Positions 9,426 to 19,175 of a DNA stretch of 64,000 nt are shown one piece after another. Where the stretch lies: contig NZ_JAATIT010000001.1 in the NCBI RefSeq assembly GCF_011926545.1, forward strand, positions 839,969 through 903,968, written 5' to 3'. The translations under genes and the position numbers were made by a program. The stretch is from Sphingopyxis italica (GTDB lineage: Bacteria > Pseudomonadota > Alphaproteobacteria > Sphingomonadales > Sphingomonadaceae). The notes beneath the pieces were generated by a model, which made no database searches, was not told where the DNA came from, and saw only the letters and a list, made by a program, of their open reading frames with translations. Positions within the stretch are counted from its first letter, which is position 1; the number at the start of each line of letters is the position of its first letter.

Positions 9426-10595
9426 CTAAAGGGAAATCTTCCAGCTGTCAGCTTCGAGCCAAGAGCGCGAGTCCATTACTTGGAATTCCATGCCGTTTTG
9501 CAAATTGGTCACGATCCGTTCGATAATAGCTGGCAGGGCCAAGCCATAACGAACCGCAGGCGGCAATTCCCGCGCCGTGAATTCTCCCATGCCCGAATAG
9601 GTTTTCCGAAGCTTGCGAAGGTGGGCGTTAATCGCGCCATGTTGCGTCGCGGAGACAAAGATGCATACCGCGCTCTCAGCCGACATGGGTGGATGAAGGC
9701 GGATTTTTTCCATCCCGGTGACATTCCCGAATTTGGGGTCGATCCGCTGTTCAATGAAGGAACGAACGAGGAGCGCGACGTCGGTTTTATCCCAGACGGC
9801 GCGAAGGACGCCGCGAAAATATCCGTGGCTAAACATTAGCCGAAGTCCCTGAGCGATCATTTTCTCCTTTTCGCGGTGAGAATGAAGCTCATCGCGTACG
9901 GCGACAATTTTGCGCCGGTCAGCAAGACTCTGGTTCGCCTTTGCGTTGCGCGTCGCGATATCGAGCAGGAGCGCTTCGCTCTCCTGTTGGCGAAAAACGA
10001 AACGACCATCGGGAAAGTCGATAAGATCATAGATGAGCTCATCGACCGATACCGCAAGCTCTTCGTCTGAAAACAGGAGCTTCCCATTGGCGGCACGCCA
10101 ACTCGCCAGCAGCGGCGCTTGCTTGCCTTGCGAATGCGCGCCGAAATGCTTTTGGGCGACGAGACTATGCCGCGTTGCGCGCCGCACCAGCTCGCTCCAC
10201 CCGATGACCGCAACCGAGAACAAGCCCTGCTTCTTATGCTCTTGAGTGAGAGCCTGCGCCCGCGCAATTATCGGCGCATCGTCGACAGCAGTGGTGACGA
10301 GATAAAATTGCTCTAGTTTTGGGCGAAAGGCCTTCGCCTGCTCCACTTCCTTCTCGAGATCCCGCACGGTGAGCTTCGCCACCGGCCAGATCGATTTCTT
10401 TTTGCATTGAACGCCAATGGGCCAAACCGCGCCATGGCGGCCGATAATATCGATGCCATGTTGGGCTTGGCCGGCGCGACCGTTGCGCACAAGCGCTGCG
10501 TCGCGCCACTCTTCCTGAAAAACGTCGGCACAAAGCTCTTCGAAATGATCCCAGTTGCGTGGAGGCGGTTGCTCGAAATGCATATCGTAACTCAC
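9426..10595 (-). CDS. Mrr-like restriction endonuclease domain protein
   Basis: This 389-residue protein has an N-terminal PD-(D/E)XK domain: Glu19/Glu20, then GIDIIG (47-52, with Asp49) and QCKK (63-66), the E...D...QxK layout of Mrr_cat and related restriction endonucleases. The rest (about 150-389) contains a helical, Lys-rich segment (about 215-250) that may sense the target or bind a partner. The start is GTG at 10595 with GAAGG six bases upstream. It is convergent with the sacsin-like gene and divergent from the nuclease-like gene at 10876. It probably cleaves DNA, and the trigger is unknown. Proteins of this build are often defence effectors, which fits the surroundings. Confidence 0.78.
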   Translation of the reverse strand: MSYDMHFEQPPPRNWDHFEELCADVFQEEWRDAALVRNGRAGQAQHGIDIIGRHGAVWPIGVQCKKKSIWPVAKLTVRDLEKEVEQAKAFRPKLEQFYLVTTAVDDAPIIARAQALTQEHKKQGLFSVAVIGWSELVRRATRHSLVAQKHFGAHSQGKQAPLLASWRAANGKLLFSDEELAVSVDELIYDLIDFPDGRFVFRQQESEALLLDIATRNAKANQSLADRRKIVAVRDELHSHREKEKMIAQGLRLMFSHGYFRGVLRAVWDKTDVALLVRSFIEQRIDPKFGNVTGMEKIRLHPPMSAESAVCIFVSATQHGAINAHLRKLRKTYSGMGEFTARELPPAVRYGLALPAIIERIVTNLQNGMEFQVMDSRSWLEADSWKISL

Positions 10596-10875
10596 GTTGA
10601 ACCTTCCCGCGCAAATCGCCAGACTGATATCGCCGGCTACAAGGCTGACGCTATACGCCTGATCCGAATTGACAGGCGACTATTCCATCGGAAGCGACGA
10701 AATTGATACGGAGCTACCACGTAGTTTGGCGACTTCGCCGCAATTCGCAGTCTGATCAGCGAAGTTTCTTCGCGATACCGCAGCCAAACCGATGCCGGTT
10801 GGCCCGCTGGGCTCCGATTGCGATACCTCCCCGCACGCATTTGACTTATCTTCCTTGCTCCTGTTTGGAGAGGGG

Positions 10876-11535
10876 ATGTCACTGGAACGCCTTCGCAGCA
10901 TCGTCGCGTTAGCCGTGCCCACGCTCTTTGCCCAAATTCACGGCGGCCGGATTCATTGCGAAAGCGAGGCTACGCTTCAGCTTCATCTTGGCCGCATCAT
11001 AGCTCTGGCGGCGGAACTGAAGGCCGTCGGCCCCTTTGAGACATTCGGTATAGAATTGGAAAAGCCCCTCACCGAAGATCGCGGAGGGCGCGGACGGCTG
11101 GATATCTGGTTTCGGCTGACGACGGGCGACGGCGCGAACTGGAGGTGCGCGCTCGAACTCAAGCTTTTCAAGAAAGCGAACCAGCGAGAACCGAACAATC
11201 GCTATGACGTCTTCAAGGACATCGCGCGCCTTGAGCGGTGCGGAGATGTCGCCGATCTTGGCTTCATGCTCGTTGCGACCGATCACCGTCACTATATTGA
11301 GCAATCCGAATACTCGCGTGACACCCGTGATTTCGATTTCCGCGATGGCAAGACATATTCTGCTGGATCGCCGCTGGAATATCGGACCTCGAAGCCGCAT
11401 GGTGCACCAATCACCCTGGCCAGTAACTACACGTTCCAATGGACGCCGGACGAATCGAATTTGCGGTATTTACTTCTGGAGGTCATCCCGATCGGCCCAG
11501 CTTCGACAACTCCTGGCGCGATGCAGGCGGTCTAA
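10876..11535 (+). CDS. PD-(D/E)XK nuclease-like protein
   Basis: The 219-residue frame starts at ATG 10876 with GGAGAGG seven to ten bases upstream. Upstream in-frame codons are not protein-like, so the longer frame is rejected. The motif RLDIWF (Asp) followed about 20 residues later by ALELKLFKK (Glu-x-Lys) matches the catalytic D...ExK pair of the PD-(D/E)XK superfamily, and an N-terminal Glu in CESE may complete the site. The C-terminal part has a conserved-looking SNYTFQWTP segment. It is transcribed divergently from the Mrr-like gene. It may be a stand-alone restriction or defence nuclease, or may work with that neighbour. Confidence 0.65.
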   Translation: MSLERLRSIVALAVPTLFAQIHGGRIHCESEATLQLHLGRIIALAAELKAVGPFETFGIELEKPLTEDRGGRGRLDIWFRLTTGDGANWRCALELKLFKKANQREPNNRYDVFKDIARLERCGDVADLGFMLVATDHRHYIEQSEYSRDTRDFDFRDGKTYSAGSPLEYRTSKPHGAPITLASNYTFQWTPDESNLRYLLLEVIPIGPASTTPGAMQAV

Positions 11536-11900
11536 TCCATGAAAGTCTCTACCGACATGCAAGGCTGGAGCATGCATGCAGCACAAAACTTCCTGTCAAA
11601 CGATACCGGACCGTTGGCCCCCCGATCGACGTCAATTGCCGAGCAGTAGGTGGCCGAGGGCCGACCGGCAGCTTTCGGGCGGTTCGCCGTAAGGAGCTGA
11701 CCTTCGTTCAGGTTTCTGCGAAGGCGCTAAAGACCTATTTGCGGCCATTTAGAGCACTATGTCCCCCTCCAAGCTTCTCATTTCGTTCATGGAACGCAGG
11801 ACGAACCTGAGGTTCGATAGATCTGATATCACTGCTGGGCGAGCAGAGGTGCCATCGTTATAGAACAGGCCGGATCAAGGTAACTAGATGGAGGCGAGTA
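11536..11900. other. 365-bp region without a supported gene
   Basis: One open frame crosses part of it (about 11439-11810), but it overlaps the preceding gene out of frame and lacks a ribosome-binding site. The stretch probably holds the promoter of the small gene at 11901. I see no repeat, RNA gene or terminator. Confidence 0.35.
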
Positions 11901-12110
11901 GTGGGTCGAAGCTGGCAGGATCGAGTCGATGCAGCCCGTCAGAATTTGATAGACCAGCGTGATCGCTTGGACCTGTGGGAACGCGAGCTCGCGAAGCTCG
12001 CGACCAAGGTAACGACCGAGGACGAACAGGAGAAGGTGATTACTGGCCTCAACGAGGCGACGCTCCGCATCAGGGAGCAGATCGACGTTTTAGAAAGTCT
12101 CGGCGTCTGA
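11901..12110 (+). CDS. Small coiled-coil protein
   Basis: This is a 69-residue, highly charged protein, almost entirely alpha-helical by composition, with heptad-spaced Leu/Ile (LIDQRDRLDLWERELAKL and the C-terminal IREQIDVLESLGV). It starts with GTG at 11901, preceded by a good GGAGG seven bases upstream, which supports a real gene. There is no signal peptide or membrane segment. It sits between two defence units on the opposite strand to the CBASS-like operon. It could be a small accessory or antitoxin-like protein, but nothing in the sequence fixes a role. Confidence 0.55.
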   Translation: MGRSWQDRVDAARQNLIDQRDRLDLWERELAKLATKVTTEDEQEKVITGLNEATLRIREQIDVLESLGV

Positions 12111-12327
12111 CGGCTTGGATTGGTCAGCAGCAGACGAGGGCTGGCTTGACTCAGTAGGAGACATTCATGGCCGGTGTCCTTTTCTCAAAACCGGACGTCC
12201 ATTCATACTATGCCGTGCAACTGGACGTGGGCAGGCAGCGGAATGACGGCTCTTGGACTCTGGGACATGATGGCGGATGTCACAGGAACCTTTTGCAATC
12301 GCGCAAAAGCGGTCGCCAATGCCACCA

Positions 12328-15300
12328 CTATGCGGGCATCGTCGCTGGCTCCGGCGCGACCTCGATCACTTGGCCCGTCGTCATCATCACGATAAGCCCG
12401 CGCTCCGCGCCAGCCACGGCCAGATAGGCGCGGACCTGAGCGCGGTAGTGCTCGATCGTAGCCTGTTCGGGCGCGACGTCGCTCTTCCAGTCGACGATCA
12501 CCACGGGACGACCATCGTCGTCCGTCGTCAAGGCGTCTGCCACGCCTGCTGTCGCGACCAGGCCCGCGTCCTCCTCTCGCAACGCGTATACGGGAAACTC
12601 CGGGAGCAGGTCGGCGCGCAGGACGGCGATCTCGGCGATGGCCAGGGTGCGCGTCACACATTCGCCCAGCTCGTCGGGCGAGAGACCGACCGCAGCGTCG
12701 CAGGCAGGGGTTCTGCCGAACGAGCGCACCAGAACCGCCGCACGAGCCGAAAGCCGCTCCGGCGCCACGCCTAGCTCCCCAGTCAGCACCTCCTCCATGA
12801 GCTTGTGGAGGATCAACCCGCGCTCCCGCCCGCCCTGGATCGGCGCAGGCGCGTCCAGAACAGGGGGCGGCGCCTCCCGGTCGCCGGGCCAGACCGCGGC
12901 CTCCTCGACGCGCATCACGAGGCCGCCCGCATCCTCGTCTCTGCTGGGAGCGAGCCACGTAAGGTGCGTCTGCAGGTCGACGATGCCCGCTGCCTCCTGC
13001 GCGAACGTCTCGCGCGTCTGCCCGTTCGTCACCGCCGTGGCCGGCTCGACCGCGCCTGCCGCGAGCTTCGCGGCATCGAAGGCCGGAAGATCGGAAGGGA
13101 GCAGGTCCACCAGACCGATCCACGCGCCCTTCTGCGGCACTACGTCGAGACGCGGCAGGAGCAGGAGCTCGCGCGCGCGCGTCGCCGCGACATACCAGAG
13201 CCGGATGCGCTCGCGGTCGAGCTCGTCCTTCTCCGCTTGCCTTGCGTCCTCGTAGCCCTTGGGCGCGACGCCGAACACCGGACAGTAGAAGGTGCCGGTC
13301 TCGCGATCCATGATCGCGGTGTCGGCGGGCACGACGCCCGTCATGGTGTTGACGGGGATCACGACCGGCCACTCCAGCCCCTTAGCGGCGTGCATGGTGA
13401 CGAGCACGACGGCCTCCTCCTGCGCGTCCGGCCGACCCTCCACGGCCTTCTCCTCGTCCTCCCACGCGGCGGTCATCGCCTCGGAGAAGGCACGCAGGCC
13501 ACGCACCGCGTATCCGGCCGAGAGGCTCAAATAGAGATCGACGTTGGCGAGCGCGCGCTCGGCCTGCCGCCCGTGCCGGGCGAGCAGGATCGGACGAACC
13601 CGCATCACGTCCACCGCCTGAGACAGCAGGTCGTGCGGCGTGGTCGAGTTGACCCGTTTACGTAGCGACTGGAGCCGGGCGACCACTTCGCGTGCGAGCG
13701 GGTGGCTCACGGTGGTCACGTCAACGCCTAGTCCGAGCCGCGGGATGCGACCGGGCTCGTCGTCCGACCGGGGAAGGTCACGGACGATGTCGAGAAGTTG
13801 CTCCTCAGTCAGGCCCACAAGCGGACCACGCAGCAGCGCCCCCAGCGCAAGAGTGTCGCGCTGGTCGGCCAGCACGCGCGTCAGCGCGATAAGGTCCTGC
13901 ACCTCCTGGCGGCGGAACAGGCCCTTCCCGGCCTGGGTCGCGACAGGGACGCCGTGTCGCTCCAGCGCTTCCTCGTAGCGCCACAGGTCGCGGCTGGTCG
14001 GAGCGAGCAGCGCGATGTCGCCGGGCCGACAAGGCCGCGGAACCCCGGCCTTGCGGTCCTGCACCATGTGGCTGCCAATCAGCCGCGCGCATAGCTCGCC
14101 AACTGCCTCGGCCTCGGCGTCGCGCTGCTGCTCGACGCTCGCCCCACCGCCCTCGTCCGCGGCAGCGACATCGACGGCCGCGACGCAGACGCCGCCTTCC
14201 GGGTCCTCGTGGAACACGTCGAGCGCGGTGAAGCCCGGCTGGCCATGGGCCGACAGCGCAGCCTCGAAGCGCTCGTTCACGAACGTCAGGATCGAGCCGC
14301 AGGATCGGAAATTGGTGGAGATGGACACGACGCCCTCGCCGTCGTGCGCGGAGAACGCGTCGCGTGCACGGACGTAGGCACTGACGTCGGCGCCGCGAAA
14401 ACGGTAGATCGCCTGCTTGGGATCACCGACTAGGAACAGCGCGCCGGGACGGATGCGATACCCAATCCAATCGGCGGGATCATCGCCGGGGTCGCCGCAC
14501 AGGCGCCAGAGGATCTCGGACTGGAGCGGATCGGTGTCCTGGAACTCGTCGACCAGCACCTTCTCGTAGCGTTGACCCAGTGCTTGGCGAACGGCCTCGT
14601 GGTCCCGCAGCATGTCGCGGGCCGCATTTATCAGATCGTCGAAGTCGAGCTGCGCGGTAGCGCGCTTATGCGCCGCGTAGCGCTCGAGAATGGGCCGCGC
14701 GTCGGCGATCAACGCCGCCAGGACATGGCCGGCCACCGCCTGGACGAGATCCGTCCACGCAGCACAGCCCGCCAGGTAGAGTTCCTTGGCATCGTCGTGG
14801 AGCTGGTTGCCTTCGGCAGTCGAGCGGCCCACGGCCTTCGCCGCCGCGCCCCACTTCCCCTTCTTCGCATAGGACAGGAACGACCCGGCCTTGGTGCAGA
14901 GATCAGGATGCGGTCGGCAGACGAGAAGGCCGACCAGCCCAGCTGGCGTCGCCAGCTCCGCCGCCGACGGAAGCGCGGCGGCCATCCCTGACATAAGCCG
15001 TGCGATCGCAACCGTCTCCGGTTCGGCCACATCGGTGTTAGCCAGGAAGGCGGAGAGGTCGACAGAAGCTTGGCGAAATGCCTCCATGGGACCGGAGAGC
15101 GGTTCTGTCGTCGGCGCCACCAGATCGCGGCGTCCGCGCAGCTTCCTGGCGATTGTGTGCATTAGCGCGACGGTGGCACCGTCGGCGTGCAACACCATCT
15201 CCGCGAGTACGCCGCCCTGGCCATGGGACAGCCGCTCGCGGAGATGGGCTTCGACGATCTCGAGGAACACGAGGTCCGCTTGGCCGCTGTCCATGACGGA

Positions 15301-15723
15301 GGCACCCGGGTCGATGTCGGCCTCCACGGGGTAGGGCTTGATGAGCCGCTGGCAGAAGCCATGGATCGTCGAGCAGGTGATCTCGTCGATTGCCGCGCTT
15401 GCGGTGACCAGGTTGTCGCGCTGAGCCTGAGACAGTCCGTCGGGGAGGCCCACCCGCAGCTCGGCCGCGACGTCGCCCGCCGCAAGGGCCTCGACGAACT
15501 CGCGCACACGGGTGACCAGTTCGCTGGCCGCGAGCTCCGTGAAGGTAACGGCGGCAATCGAACTGGGCGGGACGCCCTGCGCCAGCATCACCGCGACGCG
15601 CCCCGCCATGACCGCGGTCTTGCCGGAGCCCGCGCCAGCCTCGACGAGAATCGACCGGTCGTGGCAGCTGATCGCGTCGTGGCGCGCGCTGTCGTCGTTG
15701 AGGATCATCACTTCCGGCATCAT
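12328..15723 (-). CDS. AddA/UvrD-like helicase with C-terminal RecB-type nuclease, last gene of CBASS-like operon
   Basis: This 1131-residue superfamily 1A helicase has Walker A AGAGSGKT (29-36), DEAD-box-equivalent VDEFQDTD, YVAATRARELLLLP (motif VI region), and a C-terminal RecB-family nuclease with HKLMEE and VIVDWKSD (catalytic Asp1078 and Lys1080). The layout is that of AddA. It begins at ATG 15723, overlapping the stop of the AddB-like gene by four bases (ATGA). Housekeeping AddAB processes DNA ends for recombination. Here the pair is the tail of an operon headed by CD-NTase, HORMA and TRIP13 genes, so a degradative effector role or a co-transcribed separate anti-phage nuclease is plausible. 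All helicase and nuclease motifs look intact. Confidence 0.88.
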   Translation of the reverse strand: MMPEVMILNDDSARHDAISCHDRSILVEAGAGSGKTAVMAGRVAVMLAQGVPPSSIAAVTFTELAASELVTRVREFVEALAAGDVAAELRVGLPDGLSQAQRDNLVTASAAIDEITCSTIHGFCQRLIKPYPVEADIDPGASVMDSGQADLVFLEIVEAHLRERLSHGQGGVLAEMVLHADGATVALMHTIARKLRGRRDLVAPTTEPLSGPMEAFRQASVDLSAFLANTDVAEPETVAIARLMSGMAAALPSAAELATPAGLVGLLVCRPHPDLCTKAGSFLSYAKKGKWGAAAKAVGRSTAEGNQLHDDAKELYLAGCAAWTDLVQAVAGHVLAALIADARPILERYAAHKRATAQLDFDDLINAARDMLRDHEAVRQALGQRYEKVLVDEFQDTDPLQSEILWRLCGDPGDDPADWIGYRIRPGALFLVGDPKQAIYRFRGADVSAYVRARDAFSAHDGEGVVSISTNFRSCGSILTFVNERFEAALSAHGQPGFTALDVFHEDPEGGVCVAAVDVAAADEGGGASVEQQRDAEAEAVGELCARLIGSHMVQDRKAGVPRPCRPGDIALLAPTSRDLWRYEEALERHGVPVATQAGKGLFRRQEVQDLIALTRVLADQRDTLALGALLRGPLVGLTEEQLLDIVRDLPRSDDEPGRIPRLGLGVDVTTVSHPLAREVVARLQSLRKRVNSTTPHDLLSQAVDVMRVRPILLARHGRQAERALANVDLYLSLSAGYAVRGLRAFSEAMTAAWEDEEKAVEGRPDAQEEAVVLVTMHAAKGLEWPVVIPVNTMTGVVPADTAIMDRETGTFYCPVFGVAPKGYEDARQAEKDELDRERIRLWYVAATRARELLLLPRLDVVPQKGAWIGLVDLLPSDLPAFDAAKLAAGAVEPATAVTNGQTRETFAQEAAGIVDLQTHLTWLAPSRDEDAGGLVMRVEEAAVWPGDREAPPPVLDAPAPIQGGRERGLILHKLMEEVLTGELGVAPERLSARAAVLVRSFGRTPACDAAVGLSPDELGECVTRTLAIAEIAVLRADLLPEFPVYALREEDAGLVATAGVADALTTDDDGRPVVIVDWKSDVAPEQATIEHYRAQVRAYLAVAGAERGLIVMMTTGQVIEVAPEPATMPA

Positions 15724-18365
15724 TTGGCCTCCCAGACCAGAGTGGCCTCGCCAAGCCGCTCGGCTACCGCGACCGACTTACGCTTGCAGTAGGTTGCGCC
15801 GGCATTGGCCGGTAGGGCGAAGGCGAGTTCGTCGTAAGCGCCACCGGTATCGGGTCCCGGCAACGCCGCCCCGCTGGCCAACGAGGCGCGGGCGGCGCTC
15901 AGGTAGCCGGTCACCTCGTCCAGCACGGCTGCCGGATCGTCGAGCTGGAGGTCCAGCGGTTCACGCGGGTAGAGGAGCGACGCGACGATATCGACGTGCT
16001 CGCCCAACAGCTCCCTGACGGCGAAGGCGTAGAGGCAGCGCTGCAGCTCGCTGCCCTTGTTGAGCCGGATTGCCTCGCGAGGAGCCTTTCCGGTCTTGTA
16101 GTCGCGGACAAGCGCGCGGGCGCCGTCGCCCGACACGTCGAGACGGTCGATGTAGCCGGAGATCGAGAAGCCCGTGCAGGGTATGGTGACCTGCGCCTCC
16201 GGATCCCAGGGAAGCTCCGCGTCCGACTTGCGCTCGGAACCGCCGAATGGCACCTCCGAATAGGATCGGCCGCCCGGCAGCAGCTCCTCGCCGTACGACA
16301 GCGCGCGGACGGAAAGCTCCCGTGCCTCGGAGAGCGTGCGGCTCCAGATCACGTGCGGAGGCACGGGACGCTCGCCCTCCCACTCCGCCGCGACCTCGGC
16401 GGCTGCCTCTGCCACAGCGGCCTCGATTGCGGGACCATCGGCTGCAGCCAGGCCGCCCGACAGCTCAAGGCCGCGGAGCGCCCGATCGAGCACGGCGTGG
16501 ATCAGGTTGCCGTTCTGAAGCGGGTCCAGCATCAGCGGCTCGGCGCTGCCCTGAGGCGCCTTCCAGCCGAGTCCATACTTCCACACGAAGTTCATCGGGC
16601 TGCGCAGCATGGCCTTGAGCGAACTCGCCGACTGCAGGCGGCCGAGCGCCTCGAGGATGACCGGATGATCCGGCCGCACAATGCCGTCATGTGGCGTGAC
16701 CGCTTCCACGCTCCAGTCGCGCCAGCAGGCGCGGGCGCTGGCGGCTTGGTCGTCCACGGCGAAGTCCGAGGGGCGGGCCATCAGCCGGTCCGTCTCACTG
16801 AATGCGTGCGCGGGCACTGCGTTGCGACGCAGAAACGTTTCTTCTCCGAGCCCGGAGAGTAGCGGGCTTCGCCCGAGAAGGCGCCCGTCGCTGTCGCGTC
16901 GGGCATAGGAGAGGACGACCTCGGCGGACGTGGTCGAAAGGATCGTCGTGAAGTCGCGGCGGTCGGCGACAGTGACCGGTAGCGGATCGAGCTCGGCAGT
17001 CGGGATCACGTGATCGGGAATGAGGCGGTCCTCGGCGATGCTGCGCGGCCAGCGCGAAGAGTTGAGCCCGATCAGGCGCACGTGCGACCGGGGCGAAGCC
17101 GCCAAGGCGCTCGCGGGCATCCACGCCACGGACACGCACGCCTCGAGGCCGTCGTCCTGCTTGAGCGTCTCGAGCGTGATGTCGATGGACGGGGCGGGAC
17201 CCGCGAGGAGCGCCTTGCGCCAGATCGCCAGCGCGCGTCCCGGCAGGAAGGCCTCGCCGATGCCAGCCGCCTCTCCAGTCCCCTGGTGCAGCAACGTAAC
17301 AGCGTCGCGCAGTTCCTGCGTGTGGTCCACGCAATCGGGCCAGTCCGAGGCGGAGAGGCGGGCGAGGAGACGTTTCCAGGCCCCGGTCGTCGAGAGCGGC
17401 GCGTCGGTGGGCAAAACGCCCAGCCAGCTTTCGGGCAGGGAGGCGAGCGGACCAGACTCGCCACATAGCGAGGCCAGACGACGGATGCGAGTCTGCGAAA
17501 CGCCGCGAACCAATATGTCGGCGAGCGCGGCGGCCGCCTGCCCATCACGGGTGGTCACCGTCCGGACACCATGGACGAAGTGCAGGTCGATGTTGGCATC
17601 GCCGCGAAGCGTCATGAAGTGGTCGTCATAGCCAGCGGGAGACGTGGTGGCGATGGCGATGTCCGCGGGCGGGACGCCGGAGGCGAGCAGGCCGCGCGCC
17701 CAGCGCATCGCTTCGACCGCCTCGTGATAGGCAGTGGCCGCACTCACGACCGACGTCCCCGGCGACGCGGCAGACGCGCGAGCGACGGTGACGGCGTCGT
17801 CAATCCAGTCAGGCACCGAGCGGGGACCGGCCGACCAGCGCACGGGCACGTGCCGGGCCAGCAGCGCGAGCAGCGGGCGCCAGCAGGGCGACAGCTCTGT
17901 GAGGCCATCGATCTCGACCGGCCCAAGCACCGCCGGCGCGTGCGCGACGCGGGCCGTCGCCGCCGCGACGATGTCAGCCGGCCGCATCATCCCGTCAGGT
18001 AGCGCCGCGAGCACGGCGGCCTCAAGCCGTGCGATGGCATCGAGGCGCGGATGCTCCGCCGCGCGCGCGCCGAGCTCGATGCCGACGCGCCAGGCCTTGT
18101 GCAACGTGTCCGCCGCCGCCCCGACCATTCCCGGGAGCAGCTTGATGCTCTCCAGCTCGCCCATTTCGGTCAAGGGCAACACCGCCTGGATCGCCACGCG
18201 CAGGCTCTCTTCGTCGATGACCCGGACGAAGCCCCCCGCAAGCCGGCCCGCCGCCTGCTCGAAGGACATGATCTGGACGCCGTGGCGGCCGTCACGCGCC
18301 GCTTCCAGGCGCGCCCCCCGCATCGCGAGCCGACCGTGGACGACAAGAGTGGAACGGCTAACCAT
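15720..18365 (-). CDS. AddB-like PD-(D/E)XK nuclease subunit
   Basis: This 881-residue protein opens with an inactive-helicase-like N-terminal region that lacks a Walker A motif and ends in a RecB-type nuclease domain. In that domain NLIHAVLDRAL supplies the conserved His, VRDYKTGK gives Asp755 and Lys757, and ELQRCLYAF matches the downstream Gln...Tyr motif. This is the AddB organisation. The ATG at 18365 is chosen over one six codons upstream because GAGG lies six bases before it. It overlaps the AddA-like start by four bases, so the two products are probably made in equal amounts and form a heterodimer. I do not see the four-Cys iron-sulphur arrangement of Bacillus AddB; only one Cys is near the C-terminus. 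Confidence 0.78.
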   Translation of the reverse strand: MVSRSTLVVHGRLAMRGARLEAARDGRHGVQIMSFEQAAGRLAGGFVRVIDEESLRVAIQAVLPLTEMGELESIKLLPGMVGAAADTLHKAWRVGIELGARAAEHPRLDAIARLEAAVLAALPDGMMRPADIVAAATARVAHAPAVLGPVEIDGLTELSPCWRPLLALLARHVPVRWSAGPRSVPDWIDDAVTVARASAASPGTSVVSAATAYHEAVEAMRWARGLLASGVPPADIAIATTSPAGYDDHFMTLRGDANIDLHFVHGVRTVTTRDGQAAAALADILVRGVSQTRIRRLASLCGESGPLASLPESWLGVLPTDAPLSTTGAWKRLLARLSASDWPDCVDHTQELRDAVTLLHQGTGEAAGIGEAFLPGRALAIWRKALLAGPAPSIDITLETLKQDDGLEACVSVAWMPASALAASPRSHVRLIGLNSSRWPRSIAEDRLIPDHVIPTAELDPLPVTVADRRDFTTILSTTSAEVVLSYARRDSDGRLLGRSPLLSGLGEETFLRRNAVPAHAFSETDRLMARPSDFAVDDQAASARACWRDWSVEAVTPHDGIVRPDHPVILEALGRLQSASSLKAMLRSPMNFVWKYGLGWKAPQGSAEPLMLDPLQNGNLIHAVLDRALRGLELSGGLAAADGPAIEAAVAEAAAEVAAEWEGERPVPPHVIWSRTLSEARELSVRALSYGEELLPGGRSYSEVPFGGSERKSDAELPWDPEAQVTIPCTGFSISGYIDRLDVSGDGARALVRDYKTGKAPREAIRLNKGSELQRCLYAFAVRELLGEHVDIVASLLYPREPLDLQLDDPAAVLDEVTGYLSAARASLASGAALPGPDTGGAYDELAFALPANAGATYCKRKSVAVAERLGEATLVWEAK

Positions 18366-18440
18366 CGTCGTCCTCGCTTCCATGCTGCTCGGCGCGCGCC
18401 GGGGTGCCTGCCAAGCTGCGCCGCCTCGAACGTTCGTAGA

Positions 18441-19175
18441 TCACGGCAACACGTCCACGTCGAGCCAGCGTGCATATGCCCTGACGTCGATCATCGGCAC
18501 GGTGGCCTTCTCCTGAAGCCGCGCGATCAGCTCGAGCAGGAATGCGGTCGCCGCCTTGCCCATCGGCGTCAGCGTGCCGCATCCCTCCTCACCACAGGAG
18601 AATATGCCGTGGGCGGCGACGCAGCCGAGGTCGAGCCGGTCCTGAGCGTCGGCGACGGCCAAAGCGCTCACGAGCGGGTCGCCCAGACCCGGCCTCCAGT
18701 CGCTCTCCAGAGTGACCAGACCGCCGATAATCCGCTGAAGGGGCTTCGGTGGGTAGAGGCCTCCCGCGTGCGGGATCGGGAGGCTCGTCCTGCGCAGCGC
18801 CCGGACGCTCGCCACCTTCTCGCGCGCATAGGCTACCTGCTCAGCGTTGATCGTCTGCTTGGCCTCGAACACCGCATAGACGCTTTCCGCTGGAATCACC
18901 GTCTGCCCCTGGAACTTGAATATGAAGGGTGAATACTGCCGATCGAACACCACGATGTCGATCTGCTGGCTGAACTTCCCTTCACTGTCGACGACGTGCG
19001 CCGATGCCGCCTGATAGCGTTCAGGGAGGTATGTCTGCAGCAACTCCAGCCAGACGGCCTCGCTCGCGTCGCCCTTTGTGCCCGGATGGCCGAACGCCTT
19101 CCTCGCCCGAGCCAGCTGCTGCTGGATGTCGTCGTGAAGCTCCGAAAGGAGCGTCTGGATGGACCAGTTGCTCAT
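18441..19175 (-). CDS. DUF6602-type nuclease-like protein (candidate CBASS effector)
   Basis: This 244-residue protein has the features of the DUF6602 family: GTKGDASEA (32-40), QIDIVVFD (71-78, Asp73) and YAVFEAKQ (100-107, Glu104 and Lys106). Together these form a plausible PD-(D/E)XK active site (E39/E44, D73, E104-x-K106). A later segment has two Cys pairs (CGEEGCG) that may bind metal. It overlaps the TRIP13-like stop by four bases and precedes the AddB-like gene by 75 bp. In type III CBASS this position is usually held by NucC or another second-messenger-activated effector, so this protein is the natural candidate. Nucleotide binding is not evident from the sequence. Confidence 0.72.
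   Translation of the reverse strand: MSNWSIQTLLSELHDDIQQQLARARKAFGHPGTKGDASEAVWLELLQTYLPERYQAASAHVVDSEGKFSQQIDIVVFDRQYSPFIFKFQGQTVIPAESVYAVFEAKQTINAEQVAYAREKVASVRALRRTSLPIPHAGGLYPPKPLQRIIGGLVTLESDWRPGLGDPLVSALAVADAQDRLDLGCVAAHGIFSCGEEGCGTLTPMGKAATAFLLELIARLQEKATVPMIDVRAYARWLDVDVLP

Noticed and set aside
12167..12427. Plus-strand open frame of 86 codons with a GGAG site upstream (ATG 12167)
   Set aside because: The 3' third lies antisense to the end of the AddA-like gene, and the residues there are an obvious shadow. The first 50 codons have no recognisable pattern. The ribosome-binding site may be chance, so it is not called.
12203..13372. 389-codon minus-strand frame overlapping the AddA-like gene in another frame
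   Set aside because: Out-of-frame shadow, Arg/Gly-rich, no motif.
12328..18365. Housekeeping AddAB pair of the chromosome
   Set aside because: Considered because the domain layout is that of AddAB, but the genes are in one operon with CBASS components and surrounded by defence genes, so a chromosomal recombination role is less likely.
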